A stretch of DNA of 64,000 nucleotides from Channallabes apus (GCA_030522415.1 JAMASW010000056.1:1-64000), one strand, 5' to 3'. Counted from the stretch's first letter, positions 13,715 to 30,444 are shown. Made by a program: numbers and translations. Notes: generated by a model not told the origin, from the sequence alone.

Positions 13715-16700
13715 GTTTTTACACTGTTATTACACTGTTTCTACACTGTTATTACACTGTTTTTACACTGTTATTACACTGTTTCTACACTGTTATTACA
13801 CTGTTTTTACACTGTTATTACGCTGTTTTACACTGTTATTACATTGTTATTACACTGTTATAACACTATTACACTGTTATTACACTGTTATTACACTGTT
13901 TTTACACTGTTCTTACACTGTTATTACACTGTTATTACACTGTTTTACACTGTTTTTACACTGTTATTACACTGTTTATACATTGTTATTACACTGTTAT
14001 TACACTGTTTTACACTGTTTTCACACTGTTATTACACTGTTATTACACTGTTATGACACTGTCATTACACTATTATTACACTGTTATAACACTATTACAG
14101 TGTTATTACACTGTTATTACACTGTTATGACACTGTCATTACACTATTACACTGTTATTACACTGTTTCTACACTGTTATTACACTGTTTGTACACTGTT
14201 TCTACACTGTTATTACACTGTTTGTACACTGTTATTACACTGTTTTTACACTGTTTCTACACTGTTATTACACTGTTTGTACACTGTTATTACACTGTTT
14301 TTACACTGTTCCTACACTGTTATTACACTGTTATAACACTGTTATTACACTGTTATTACACTGTTTCTACACTGTTATTACACTGTTTCTACACTGTTAT
14401 TACACTGTTATTACACTGTTATTACAGGCGTCGTCGTTATTACACTGTTATTACGATGTTATTACACTGTTTTTACACTGTTATTACACTGTTTCTACAT
14501 TGTTATTACACTGTTATTACACTGTTTTACACTGTTTTTACACTGTTATTACACTGTTTCTACACTGTTATTACACTGTTTGTACACTGTTATTACACTG
14601 TTATTACACTGTTATTACACTGTTTCTACACTGTTTCTACACTGTTATTACACTGTTATTACACTGTTATAACACTATTACACTGTTATTACACTGTTAT
14701 TACACTGTTATTACACTGTTATTACACTGTTCTTACACTGTTATTACACTGTTATAACACTGTTATTACACTATTACACTGTTTTTACACTGTTATTACA
14801 CTGTTTCTACACTGTTATTACACTGTTTGTACACTGTTATTACACTGTTATTACACTGTTATTACACTGTTTCTACACTGTTATTACACTGTTATTACAC
14901 TGTTATAACACTATTACACTGTTATTACACTGTTATTACACTGTTATTACACTGTTTCTACACTGTTATTACACTGTTTGTACACTGTTATTACACTGTT
15001 TCTACACTGTTATTACACTGTTATTACACTGTTATAACACTATTACACTGTTATTACACTGTTATTACACTGTTATTACACTGTTTTTACACTGTTATTA
15101 CACTGTTTCTACATTGTTATTACACTGTTATTACACTGTTATTACACTGTTTCTACACTGTTATTACAGTTATTACACTGTTTTGCACTGTTTTTATACT
15201 GTTATAACACTGCTATTACACTGTTATTACACTGTATTTACACTGTTCTTACACTGTTATTACACTGTTATAACACTGTTATTACACTATTACACTGTTA
15301 TTACACTGTTCTTACACTGTTATTACACTGTTATTACACTGTTATAACACTATTACAGTGTTATTACACTGTTATTACACTGTTATAACACTGTTATTAC
15401 ACTGTTTTTACACTGTTATTACACTGTTTCTACACTGTTATTACACTGTTTTTACACTGTTATTACGCTGTTTTACACTGTTATTACATTGTTATTACAC
15501 TGTTATAACACTATTACACTGTTATTACACTGTTATTACACTGTTTTCACACTGTTATTACACTGTTATTACACTGTTATAACACTATTACAGTGTTATT
15601 ACACTGTTATTACACTGTTATGACACTGTCATTACACTATTACACTGTTATTACACTGTTATTACACTGTTTCTACACTGTTTCTACACTGTTATTACAG
15701 TTATTACACTGTTCTGCACTGTTTTTATACTGTTATAACACTGTTATTACACTATTACACTGTTATTACACTGTTCTTACACTGTTATTACACTGTTATA
15801 ACACTGTTATTACACTATTACACTGTTATTACACTGTTATTACACTGTTTTCACACTGTTATTACACTGTTATTACACTGTTATAACACTATTACAGTGT
15901 TATTACACTGTTATTACACTGTTATGACACTGTCATTACAATATTACACTGTTATTACACTGCTATTACACTGTTTCTACACTGTTTTTACACTGTTATT
16001 ACACTGTTTCTACATTGTTATTACACTGTTATTACACTGTTTCTACACTGTTATTACAGTTATTACACTGTTTTGCACTGTTTTTATACTGTTATAACAC
16101 TGCTATTACACTGTTTCTACACTGTTATTACACTGTTTCTACACTGTTATTTCACTGTTATTACACTGTTATTACACTGTTATTACAGGCGTCGTCGTTA
16201 TTACACTGTTATTACGCTGTTATTACACTGTTTTTACACTGTTATTACACTGTTTCTACATTGTTATTACACTGTTATTACACTGTTATTACAGGCGTCG
16301 TCGTTATTACACTGTTATTACGCTGTTATTACACTTTACACTGTTATTACACTGTTTCTACATTGTTATTACACTGTTATTACACTGTTTTACACTGTTT
16401 TTACACTGTTATTACACTGTTATTACACTGTTATGACACTGTCATTACACTATTACACTGTTATTACACTGTTATTACACTGTTTCTACATTGTTATTAC
16501 ACTGTTATTACACTGTTATTACCCTGTTTCTACACTGTTATTACAGTTATTACACTGTTTTGCACTGTTTTTATACTGTTATAACACTGCTATTACACTG
16601 TTATTACACTGTATTTACACTGTTCTTACACTGTTATTACACTGTTATAACACTGTTATTACTCTATTACACTGTTATTACACTGTTTCTACACTGTTAT

Positions 16701-17700
16701 TACACTGTTATTACACTGTTTTTACACTGTTATTACGCTGTTTTACACTGTTATTACATTGTTATTACACTGTTATAACACTATTACACTGTTATTACAC
16801 TGTTATTACACTGTTTTTACACTGTTCTTACACTGTTCTTACACTGTTATTACACTGTTATTACACTGTTTTCACACTGTTATTACACTGTTATTACACT
16901 GTTATAACACTATTACAGTGTTATTACACTGTTATTACACTGTTATGACACTGTCATTACACTATTACACTGTTATTACACTGTTATTACACTGTTTCTA
17001 CACTGTTTCTACACTGTTATTACAGTTATTACACTGTTCTGCACTGTTTTTATACTGTTATAACACTGTTATTACACTATTACACTGTTATTACACTGTT
17101 CTTACACTGTTATTACACTGTTATAACACTGTTATTACACTATTACACTGTTATTACACTGTTATTACACTGTTTTCACACTGTTATTACACTGTTATTA
17201 CACTGTTATAACACTATTACAGTGTTATTACACTGTTATTACACTGTTATGACACTGTCATTACACTATTACACTGTTATTACACTGCTATTACACTGTT
17301 TCTACACTGTTTTTACACTGTTATTACACTGTTTCTACATTGTTATTACACTGTTATTACACTGTTTCTACACTGTTATTACAGTTATTACACTGTTTTG
17401 CACTGTTTTTATACTGTTTTAACACTGCTATTACACTGTTTCTACACTGTTATTACACTGTTTCTACACTGTTATTTCACTGTTATTACACTGTTATTAC
17501 ACTGTTATTACAGGCGTCGTCGTTATTACACTGTTATTACGCTGTTATTACACTGTTTTTACACTGTTATTACACTGTTTCTACATTGTTATTACACTGT
17601 TATTACACTGTTATTACAGGCGTCGTCGTTATTACACTGTTATTACGCTGTTATTACACTGTTTTTACACTGTTATTACACTGTTTCTACATTGTTATTA
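11700..17700 (+). repeat. ~6-kb mosaic block, copy 2
   Basis: This is the partner of 3.5-9.6 kb. It lacks the 105-bp local duplication present at 6812-7021 and about five units present near 7.4 kb in copy 1. The first 2 kb also belong to the 2294-bp-offset pair, so several rounds of duplication overlap here. Confidence 0.72.
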
Positions 17701-18261
17701 CACTGTTATTACACTGTTATTACCCTGTTTCTACACTGTTATTACAGTTATTACACTGTTTTGCACTGTTTTTATACTGTTATAACACTGCTATTACACT
17801 GTTATTACACTGTATTTACACTGTTCTTACACTGTTATTACACTGTTATAACACTGTTATTACTCTATTACACTGTTATTACACTGTTTCTACACTGTTA
17901 TTACACTGTTATTACACTGTTATAACACTATTACACTGTTATTACACTGTTATTACACTGTTATTACACTGTTTTTACACTGTTATTACACTGTTTCTAC
18001 ATTGTTATTACACTGTTATTACACTGTTATTACACTGTTTCTACACTGTTATTACACTGTTATTACACTGTTCTTACACTGTTATTACACTGTTATTACA
18101 CTGTTATTACACTGTTATAACACTATTACAGTGTTATTACACTGTTATTACACTGTTATAACACTGTTATTACACTGTTTTTACACTGTTATTACACTGT
18201 TTCTACACTGTTATTACACTGTTTTTACACTGTTATTACGCTGTTTTACACTGTTATTACA

Positions 18262-19735
18262 TTGTTATTACACTGTTATAACACTATTACACTGTTATTA
18301 CACTGTTATTACACTGTTTTTACACTGTTCTTACACTGTTATTACACTGTTATTACACTGTTTTACACTGTTTTTACACTGTTATTACACTGTTATTACA
18401 CTGTTATGACACTGTCATTACACCATTACACTGTTATTACACTGTTATTACACTGTTTCTACACTGTTATTACACTGTTTCTACACTGTTATTACACTGT
18501 TATTACACTGTTTCTACACTGTTATTACAGTTATTACACTGTTTTGCACTGTTTTTATACTGTTATAACACTGTTATTACACTATTACACTGTTATTACA
18601 CTGTTCTTACACTGTTATTACACTGTTATAACACTGTTATTACACTATTACACTGTTTTTACACTGTTATTACACTGTTTCTACACTGTTATTACACTGT
18701 TTGTACACTGTTATTACACTGTTATTACACTGTTATTACACTGTTTCTACACTGTTATTACACTGTTATTACACTGTTATAACACTATTACACTGTTATT
18801 ACACTGTTATTACACTGTTATTACACTGTTATTACACTGTTTCTACACTGTTATTACACTGTTATTACACTGTTTGTACACTGTTATTACACTGTTTCTA
18901 CACTGTTATTACACTGTTTCTACACTGTTATTTCTCTGTTATTACACTGTTATTACACTGTTATAACACTATTACACTGTTATTACACTGTTTCTACACT
19001 GTTATTACACTGTTATTACACTGTTATAACACTATTACACTGTTATTACACTGTTATTACACTGTTATTACACTGTTTTTACACTGTTATTACACTGTTT
19101 CTACATTGTTATTACACTGTTATTACACTGTTATTACACTGTTTCTACACTGTTATTACAGTTATTACACTGTTTTGCACTGTTTTTATACTGTTATAAC
19201 ACTGCTATTACACTGTTATTACACTGTATTTACACTGTTCTTACACTGTTATTACACTGTTATAACACTGTTATTACACTATTACACTGTTATTACACTG
19301 TTCTTACACTGTTATTACACTGTTATTACACTGTTATAACACTATTACAGTGTTATTACACTGTTATTACACTGTTATAACACTGTTATTACACTGTTTT
19401 TACACTGTTATTACACTGTTTCTACACTGTTATTACACTGTTTTTACACTGTTATTACACTGTTTCTACACTGTTATTACACTGTTTTTACACTGTTATT
19501 ACGCTGTTTTACACTGTTATTACATTGTTATTACACTGTTATAACACTATTACACTGTTATTACACTGTTATTACACTGTTTTTACACTGTTCTTACACT
19601 GTTATTACACTGTTATTACACTGTTTTACACTGTTTTTACACTGTTATTACACTGTTTATACATTGTTATTACACTGTTATTACACTGTTTTACACTGTT
19701 TTCACACTATTATTACACTGTTATTACACTGTTAT
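18262..19735 (+). repeat. Block collinear with 4375-5815 and 10300-11400
   Basis: The offset to the first partner is 13887 at 18262 and 13920 by 19350-19664. The block includes ACACCATTACACTG (about 18421), TTATTTCTCTG (about 18930) and the TTTATACATTG unit (about 19659). It differs from its relatives by an added canonical unit near 18862 and by ACACTATTATTAC at about 19707, a private G-to-A change. It has no CpG box. Confidence 0.65.
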
Positions 19736-20746
19736 GACACTGTCATTACACTATTACACTGTTATTACACTGTTATTACACTGTTTCTACACTGTTATTA
19801 CACTGTTTGTACACTGTTTCTACACTGTTATTACACTGTTTGTACACTGTTATTACACTGTTTTTACACTGTTTCTACACTGTTATTACACTGTTTGTAC
19901 ACTGTTATTACACTGTTTTTACACTGTTCCTACACTGTTATTACACTGTTATAACACTGTTATTACACTGTTATTACACTGTTTCTACACTGTTATTACA
20001 CTGTTTCTACACTGTTATTACACTGTTATTACACTGTTATTACAGGCGTCGTCGTTATTACACTGTTATTACGATGTTATTACACTGTTTTTACACTGTT
20101 ATTACACTGTTTCTACATTGTTATTACACTGTTATTACACTGTTTTACACTGTTTTTACACTGTTATTACACTGTTTCTACACTGTTATTACACTGTTTG
20201 TACACTGTTATTACACTGTTATTACACTGTTATTACACTGTTTCTACACTGTTATTACACTGTTATTACACTGTTATAACACTATTACACTGTTATTACA
20301 CTGTTATTACACTGTTATTACACTGTTATTACACTGTTCTTACACTGTTATTACACTGTTATAACACTGTTATTACACTATTACACTGTTTTTACACTGT
20401 TATTACACTGTTTCTACACTGTTATTACACTGTTTGTACACTGTTATTACACTGTTATTACACTGTTATTACACTGTTTCTACACTGTTATTACACTGTT
20501 ATTACACTGTTATAACACTATTACACTGTTATTACACTGTTATTACACTGTTATTACACTGTTATTACACTGTTTCTACACTGTTATTACACTGTTTGTA
20601 CACTGTTATTACACTGTTTCTACACTGTTATTACACTGTTATTACACTGTTATAACACTATTACACTGTTATTACACTGTTATTACACTGTTATTACACT
20701 GTTTTTACACTGTTATTACACTGTTTCTACATTGTTATTACACTGT
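19350..20746 (+). repeat. G-type cassette, copy 1 of 3
   Basis: The same order of units occurs at 24949-26345 (offset 5599) and 32701-34097 (offset 13351 from here, 7752 from the second). Each copy carries one GATG-class box (20045, 25644, 33396), a run of TTTGTACACTG units and TTCCTACACTG. Beyond 20746 this copy and the third stay collinear, while the second is cut off by a joint at about 26346. Confidence 0.75.
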
Positions 20747-21189
20747 TATTACACTGTTATTACACTGTTTCTACACTGTTATTACAGTTATTACACTGTT
20801 TTGCACTGTTTTTATACTGTTATAACACTGCTATTACACTGTTATTACACTGTATTTACACTGTTCTTACACTGTTATTACACTGTTATAACACTGTTAT
20901 TACACTATTACACTGTTATTACACTGTTCTTACACTGTTATTACACTGTTATTACACTGTTATAACACTATTACAGTGTTATTACACTGTTATTACACTG
21001 TTATAACACTGTTATTACACTGTTTTTACACTGTTATTACACTGTTTCTACACTGTTATTACACTGTTTTTACACTGTTATTACGCTGTTTTACACTGTT
21101 ATTACATTGTTATTACACTGTTATAACACTATTACACTGTTATTACACTGTTATTACACTGTTTTTACACTGTTCTTACACTGTTATTA

Positions 21190-24100
21190 CACTGTTATTA
21201 CACTGTTATTACACTGTTTTCACACTGTTATTACACTGTTATTATACTGTTATAACACTATTACAGTGTTATTACACTGTTATTACACTGTTATGACACT
21301 GTCATTACACTATTACACTGTTATTACACTGTTATTACACTGTTTCTACACTGTTTCTACACTGTTATTACAGTTATTACACTGTTCTGCACTGTTTTTA
21401 TACTGTTATAACACTGTTATTACACTATTACACTGTTATTACACTGTTCTTACACTGTTATTACACTGTTATAACACTGTTATTACACTATTACACTGTT
21501 ATTACACTGTTATTACACTGTTTTCACACTGTTATTACACTGTTATTACACTGTTATAACACTATTACAGTGTTATTACACTGTTATTACACTGTTATGA
21601 CACTGTCATTACACTATTACACTGTTATTACACTGCTATTACACTGTTTCTACACTGTTTTTACACTGTTATTACACTGTTTCTACATTGTTATTACACT
21701 GTTATTACACTGTTTCTACACTGTTATTACAGTTATTACACTGTTTTGCACTGTTTTTATACTGTTATAACACTGCTATTACACTGTTTCTACACTGTTA
21801 TTACACTGTTTCTACACTGTTATTTCACTGTTATTACACTGTTATTACACTGTTATTACAGGCGTCGTCGTTATTACACTGTTATTACGCTGTTATTACA
21901 CTGTTTTTACACTGTTATTACACTGTTTCTACATTGTTATTACACTGTTATTACACTGTTATTACAGGCGTCGTCGTTATTACACTGTTATTACGCTGTT
22001 ATTACACTGTTATTACACTGTTTCTACACTGTTATTACAGTTATTACACTGTTTTGCACTGTTTTTATACTGTTATAACACTGCTATTACACTGTTTCTA
22101 CACTGTTATTACACTGTTTCTACACTGTTATTTCACTGTTATTACACTGTTATTACACTGTTATTACAGGCGTCGTCGTTATTACACTGTTATTACGCTG
22201 TTATTACACTGTTTTTACACTGTTATTACGCTGTTTTACACTGTTATTACATTGTTATTACACTGTTATAACACTATTACACTGTTATTACACTGTTATT
22301 ACACTGTTTTTACACTGTTCTTACACTGTTCTTACACTGTTATTACACTGTTATTACACTGTTTTCACACTGTTATTACACTGTTATTACACTGTTATAA
22401 CACTATTACAGTGTTATTACACTGTTATTACACTGTTATGACACTGTCATTACACTATTACACTGTTATTACACTGTTATTACACTGTTTCTACACTGTT
22501 TCTACACTGTTATTACAGTTATTACACTGTTCTGCACTGTTTTTATACTGTTATAACACTGTTATTACACTATTACACTGTTATTACACTGTTCTTACAC
22601 TGTTATTACACTGTTATAACACTGTTATTACACTATTACACTGTTATTACACTGTTATTACACTGTTTTCACACTGTTATTACACTGTTATTACACTGTT
22701 ATAACACTATTACAGTGTTATTACACTGTTATTACACTGTTATGACACTGTCATTACACTATTACACTGTTATTACACTGCTATTACACTGTTTCTACAC
22801 TGTTTTTACACTGTTATTACACTGTTTCTACATTGTTATTACACTGTTATTACACTGTTTCTACACTGTTATTACAGTTATTACACTGTTTTGCACTGTT
22901 TTTATACTGTTTTAACACTGCTATTACACTGTTTCTACACTGTTATTACACTGTTTCTACACTGTTATTTCACTGTTATTACACTGTTATTACACTGTTA
23001 TTACAGGCGTCGTCGTTATTACACTGTTATTACGCTGTTATTACACTGTTTTTACACTGTTATTACACTGTTTCTACATTGTTATTACACTGTTATTACA
23101 CTGTTATTACAGGCGTCGTCGTTATTACACTGTTATTACGCTGTTATTACACTGTTTTTACACTGTTATTACACTGTTTCTACATTGTTATTACACTGTT
23201 ATTACACTGTTTTACACTGTTTTTACACTGTTATTACACTGTTAATACACTGTTATGACACTGTCATTACACTATTACACTGTTATTACACTGTTATTAC
23301 ACTGTTTCTACATTGTTATTACACTGTTATTACACTGTTATTACCCTGTTTCTACACTGTTATTACAGTTATTACACTGTTTTGCACTGTTTTTATACTG
23401 TTATAACACTGCTATTACACTGTTATTACACTGTATTTACACTGTTCTTACACTGTTATTACACTGTTATAACACTGTTATTACTCTATTACACTGTTAT
23501 TACACTGTTTCTACACTGTTATTACACTGTTATTACACTGTTATAACACTATTACACTGTTATTACACTGTTATTACACTGTTATTACACTGTTTTTACA
23601 CTGTTATTACACTGTTTCTACATTGTTATTACACTGTTATTACACTGTTATTACACTGTTTCTACACTGTTATTACACTGTTATTACACTGTTCTTACAC
23701 TGTTATTACACTGTTATTACACTGTTATAACACTATTACAGTGTTATTACACTGTTATTACACTGTTATAACACTGTTATTACACTGTTTTTACACTGTT
23801 ATTACACTGTTTCTACACTGTTATTACACTGTTTTTACACTGTTATTACGCTGTTTTACACTGTTATTACATTGTTATTACACTGTTATAACACTATTAC
23901 ACTGTTATTACACTGTTATTACACTGTTTTTACACTGTTCTTACACTGTTATTACACTGTTATTACACTGTTTTACACTGTTTTTACACTGTTATTACAC
24001 TGTTATTACACTGTTATGACACTGTCATTACACCATTACACTGTTATTACACTGTTATTACACTGTTTCTACACTGTTATTACACTGTTTCTACACTGTT

Positions 24101-25292
24101 ATTACACTGTTATTACACTGTTTCTACACTGTTATTACAGTTATTACACTGTTTTGCACTGTTTTTATACTGTTATAACACTGTTATTACACTATTACAC
24201 TGTTATTACACTGTTCTTACACTGTTATTACACTGTTATAACACTGTTATTACACTATTACACTGTTTTTACACTGTTATTACACTGTTTCTACACTGTT
24301 ATTACACTGTTTGTACACTGTTATTACACTGTTATTACACTGTTATTACACTGTTTCTACACTGTTATTACACTGTTATTACACTGTTATAACACTATTA
24401 CACTGTTATTACACTGTTATTACACTGTTATTACACTGTTATTACACTGTTTCTACACTGTTATTACACTGTTTGTACACTGTTATTACACTGTTTCTAC
24501 ACTGTTATTACACTGTTTCTACACTGTTATTTCTCTGTTATTACACTGTTATTACACTGTTATAACACTATTACACTGTTATTACACTGTTTCTACACTG
24601 TTATTACACTGTTATTACACTGTTATAACACTATTACACTGTTATTACACTGTTATTACACTGTTATTACACTGTTTTTACACTGTTATTACACTGTTTC
24701 TACATTGTTATTACACTGTTATTACACTGTTATTACACTGTTTCTACACTGTTATTACAGTTATTACACTGTTTTGCACTGTTTTTATACTGTTATAACA
24801 CTGCTATTACACTGTTATTACACTGTATTTACACTGTTCTTACACTGTTATTACACTGTTATAACACTGTTATTACACTATTACACTGTTATTACACTGT
24901 TCTTACACTGTTATTACACTGTTATTACACTGTTATAACACTATTACAGTGTTATTACACTGTTATTACACTGTTATAACACTGTTATTACACTGTTTTT
25001 ACACTGTTATTACACTGTTTCTACACTGTTATTACACTGTTTTTACACTGTTATTACACTGTTTCTACACTGTTATTACACTGTTTTTACACTGTTATTA
25101 CGCTGTTTTACACTGTTATTACATTGTTATTACACTGTTATAACACTATTACACTGTTATTACACTGTTATTACACTGTTTTTACACTGTTCTTACACTG
25201 TTATTACACTGTTATTACACTGTTTTACACTGTTTTTACACTGTTATTACACTGTTTATACATTGTTATTACACTGTTATTACACTGTTTTA
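21190..25292 (+). repeat. 5.14-kb-offset HOR, copy 1
   Basis: It matches 26329-30442 at offset 5139 (21266-23550) and then 5150 (23872-25292), an 11-bp difference equal to one unit. It carries two box pairs (21861/21967, 23006/23112) and an extra single box at 22169, which is 202 bp after the second box of the first pair. A private change, ACTGTTAATACAC, lies at about 23240; TTATTATACTG at about 21245 is also private. Confidence 0.78.
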
Positions 25293-26328
25293 CACTGTTT
25301 TCACACTGTTATTACACTGTTATTACACTGTTATGACACTGTCATTACACTATTACACTGTTATTACACTGTTATTACACTGTTTCTACACTGTTATTAC
25401 ACTGTTTGTACACTGTTTCTACACTGTTATTACACTGTTTGTACACTGTTATTACACTGTTTTTACACTGTTTCTACACTGTTATTACACTGTTTGTACA
25501 CTGTTATTACACTGTTTTTACACTGTTCCTACACTGTTATTACACTGTTATAACACTGTTATTACACTGTTATTACACTGTTTCTACACTGTTATTACAC
25601 TGTTTCTACACTGTTATTACACTGTTATTACACTGTTATTACAGGCGTCGTCGTTATTACACTGTTATTACGATGTTATTACACTGTTTTTACACTGTTA
25701 TTACACTGTTTCTACATTGTTATTACACTGTTATTACACTGTTTTACACTGTTTTTACACTGTTATTACACTGTTTCTACACTGTTATTACACTGTTTGT
25801 ACACTGTTATTACACTGTTATTACACTGTTATTACACTGTTTCTACACTGTTATTACACTGTTATTACACTGTTATAACACTATTACACTGTTATTACAC
25901 TGTTATTACACTGTTATTACACTGTTATTACACTGTTCTTACACTGTTATTACACTGTTATAACACTGTTATTACACTATTACACTGTTTTTACACTGTT
26001 ATTACACTGTTTCTACACTGTTATTACACTGTTTGTACACTGTTATTACACTGTTATTACACTGTTATTACACTGTTTCTACACTGTTATTACACTGTTA
26101 TTACACTGTTATAACACTATTACACTGTTATTACACTGTTATTACACTGTTATTACACTGTTATTACACTGTTTCTACACTGTTATTACACTGTTTGTAC
26201 ACTGTTATTACACTGTTTCTACACTGTTATTACACTGTTATTACACTGTTATAACACTATTACACTGTTATTACACTGTTATTACACTGTTATTACACTG
26301 TTTTTACACTGTTATTACACTGTTTCTA

Positions 26329-29300
26329 CATTGTTATTACACTGTTATTACACTGTTTTCACACTGTTATTACACTGTTATTACACTGTTATAACACTAT
26401 TACAGTGTTATTACACTGTTATTACACTGTTATGACACTGTCATTACACTATTACACTGTTATTACACTGTTATTACACTGTTTCTACACTGTTTCTACA
26501 CTGTTATTACAGTTATTACACTGTTCTGCACTGTTTTTATACTGTTATAACACTGTTATTACACTATTACACTGTTATTACACTGTTCTTACACTGTTAT
26601 TACACTGTTATAACACTGTTATTACACTATTACACTGTTATTACACTGTTATTACACTGTTTTCACACTGTTATTACACTGTTATTACACTGTTATAACA
26701 CTATTACAGTGTTATTACACTGTTATTACACTGTTATGACACTGTCATTACACTATTACACTGTTATTACACTGCTATTACACTGTTTCTACACTGTTTT
26801 TACACTGTTATTACACTGTTTCTACATTGTTATTACACTGTTATTACACTGTTTCTACACTGTTATTACAGTTATTACACTGTTTTGCACTGTTTTTATA
26901 CTGTTATAACACTGCTATTACACTGTTTCTACACTGTTATTACACTGTTTCTACACTGTTATTTCACTGTTATTACACTGTTATTACACTGTTATTACAG
27001 GCGTCGTCGTTATTACACTGTTATTACGCTGTTATTACACTGTTTTTACACTGTTATTACACTGTTTCTACATTGTTATTACACTGTTATTACACTGTTA
27101 TTACAGGCGTCGTCGTTATTACACTGTTATTACGCTGTTATTACACTGTTATTACACTGTTTCTACACTGTTATTACAGTTATTACACTGTTTTGCACTG
27201 TTTTTATACTGTTATAACACTGCTATTACACTGTTTCTACACTGTTATTACACTGTTTCTACACTGTTATTTCACTGTTATTACACTGTTATTACACTGT
27301 TATTACAGGCGTCGTCGTTATTACACTGTTATTACGCTGTTATTACACTGTTTTTACACTGTTATTACGCTGTTTTACACTGTTATTACATTGTTATTAC
27401 ACTGTTATAACACTATTACACTGTTATTACACTGTTATTACACTGTTTTTACACTGTTCTTACACTGTTCTTACACTGTTATTACACTGTTATTACACTG
27501 TTTTCACACTGTTATTACACTGTTATTACACTGTTATAACACTATTACAGTGTTATTACACTGTTATTACACTGTTATGACACTGTCATTACACTATTAC
27601 ACTGTTATTACACTGTTATTACACTGTTTCTACACTGTTTCTACACTGTTATTACAGTTATTACACTGTTCTGCACTGTTTTTATACTGTTATAACACTG
27701 TTATTACACTATTACACTGTTATTACACTGTTCTTACACTGTTATTACACTGTTATAACACTGTTATTACACTATTACACTGTTATTACACTGTTATTAC
27801 ACTGTTTTCACACTGTTATTACACTGTTATTACACTGTTATAACACTATTACAGTGTTATTACACTGTTATTACACTGTTATGACACTGTCATTACACTA
27901 TTACACTGTTATTACACTGCTATTACACTGTTTCTACACTGTTTTTACACTGTTATTACACTGTTTCTACATTGTTATTACACTGTTATTACACTGTTTC
28001 TACACTGTTATTACAGTTATTACACTGTTTTGCACTGTTTTTATACTGTTTTAACACTGCTATTACACTGTTTCTACACTGTTATTACACTGTTTCTACA
28101 CTGTTATTTCACTGTTATTACACTGTTATTACACTGTTATTACAGGCGTCGTCGTTATTACACTGTTATTACGCTGTTATTACACTGTTTTTACACTGTT
28201 ATTACACTGTTTCTACATTGTTATTACACTGTTATTACACTGTTATTACAGGCGTCGTCGTTATTACACTGTTATTACGCTGTTATTACACTGTTTTTAC
28301 ACTGTTATTACACTGTTTCTACATTGTTATTACACTGTTATTACACTGTTTTACACTGTTTTTACACTGTTATTACACTGTTATTACACTGTTATGACAC
28401 TGTCATTACACTATTACACTGTTATTACACTGTTATTACACTGTTTCTACATTGTTATTACACTGTTATTACACTGTTATTACCCTGTTTCTACACTGTT
28501 ATTACAGTTATTACACTGTTTTGCACTGTTTTTATACTGTTATAACACTGCTATTACACTGTTATTACACTGTATTTACACTGTTCTTACACTGTTATTA
28601 CACTGTTATAACACTGTTATTACTCTATTACACTGTTATTACACTGTTTCTACACTGTTATTACACTGTTATTACACTGTTATAACACTATTACACTGTT
28701 ATTACACTGTTATTACACTGTTATTACACTGTTATTACACTGTTTTTACACTGTTATTACACTGTTTCTACATTGTTATTACACTGTTATTACACTGTTA
28801 TTACACTGTTTCTACACTGTTATTACACTGTTATTACACTGTTCTTACACTGTTATTACACTGTTATTACACTGTTATAACACTATTACAGTGTTATTAC
28901 ACTGTTATTACACTGTTATAACACTGTTATTACACTGTTTTTACACTGTTATTACACTGTTTCTACACTGTTATTACACTGTTTTTACACTGTTATTACG
29001 CTGTTTTACACTGTTATTACATTGTTATTACACTGTTATAACACTATTACACTGTTATTACACTGTTATTACACTGTTTTTACACTGTTCTTACACTGTT
29101 ATTACACTGTTATTACACTGTTTTACACTGTTTTTACACTGTTATTACACTGTTATTACACTGTTATGACACTGTCATTACACCATTACACTGTTATTAC
29201 ACTGTTATTACACTGTTTCTACACTGTTATTACACTGTTTCTACACTGTTATTACACTGTTATTACACTGTTTCTACACTGTTATTACAGTTATTACACT

Positions 29301-30442
29301 GTTTTGCACTGTTTTTATACTGTTATAACACTGTTATTACACTATTACACTGTTATTACACTGTTCTTACACTGTTATTACACTGTTATAACACTGTTAT
29401 TACACTATTACACTGTTTTTACACTGTTATTACACTGTTTCTACACTGTTATTACACTGTTTGTACACTGTTATTACACTGTTATTACACTGTTATTACA
29501 CTGTTTCTACACTGTTATTACACTGTTATTACACTGTTATAACACTATTACACTGTTATTACACTGTTATTACACTGTTATTACACTGTTATTACACTGT
29601 TTCTACACTGTTATTACACTGTTTGTACACTGTTATTACACTGTTTCTACACTGTTATTACACTGTTTCTACACTGTTATTTCTCTGTTATTACACTGTT
29701 ATTACACTGTTATAACACTATTACACTGTTATTACACTGTTTCTACACTGTTATTACACTGTTATTACACTGTTATAACACTATTACACTGTTATTACAC
29801 TGTTATTACACTGTTATTACACTGTTTTTACACTGTTATTACACTGTTTCTACATTGTTATTACACTGTTATTACACTGTTATTACACTGTTTCTACACT
29901 GTTATTACAGTTATTACACTGTTTTGCACTGTTTTTATACTGTTATAACACTGCTATTACACTGTTATTACACTGTATTTACACTGTTCTTACACTGTTA
30001 TTACACTGTTATAACACTGTTATTACACTATTACACTGTTATTACACTGTTCTTACACTGTTATTACACTGTTATTACACTGTTATAACACTATTACAGT
30101 GTTATTACACTGTTATTACACTGTTATAACACTGTTATTACACTGTTTTTACACTGTTATTACACTGTTTCTACACTGTTATTACACTGTTTTTACACTG
30201 TTATTACACTGTTTCTACACTGTTATTACACTGTTTTTACACTGTTATTACGCTGTTTTACACTGTTATTACATTGTTATTACACTGTTATAACACTATT
30301 ACACTGTTATTACACTGTTATTACACTGTTTTTACACTGTTCTTACACTGTTATTACACTGTTATTACACTGTTTTACACTGTTTTTACACTGTTATTAC
30401 ACTGTTTATACATTGTTATTACACTGTTATTACACTGTTTTA
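26329..30442 (+). repeat. 5.14-kb-offset HOR, copy 2
   Basis: This is the partner of 21190-25292, with boxes at 27000/27106, 27308 and 28145/28251. The left edge is a joint where TTTCTACATTG and two canonical units run directly into TTTTCACACTG. The right edge coincides with the end of the 2591-bp tandem unit at about 30442. Confidence 0.78.
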
Positions 30443-30444
30443 CA
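27854..30444 (+). repeat. Tandem HOR unit of 2591 bp
   Basis: It starts at the AGTG of a C-type junction and is immediately followed by a second copy (30445-33046). The offset is 2591 in the first part (27972/30563, 28394/30985) and 2602 later (28891/31493, 29461/32063), because the second copy has one extra canonical unit near 31320. At the joint, TTTTACA of the first copy's end runs into GTG of the next copy's start, giving the unit TTTTACAGTG, which I found nowhere else. Confidence 0.85.

Noticed and set aside
23241..23250. Single-base private variants such as GTTAATACAC (23241), ACACCG (1743, 60655), TTTCTGCACTG (54131), ACACTTTTATT (56029), TTTTTAAACTG (60180) and TGATAACACTG (53688)
   Set aside because: They are isolated substitutions with no structural consequence. 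They are useful as markers but cannot be told from sequencing error without reads.
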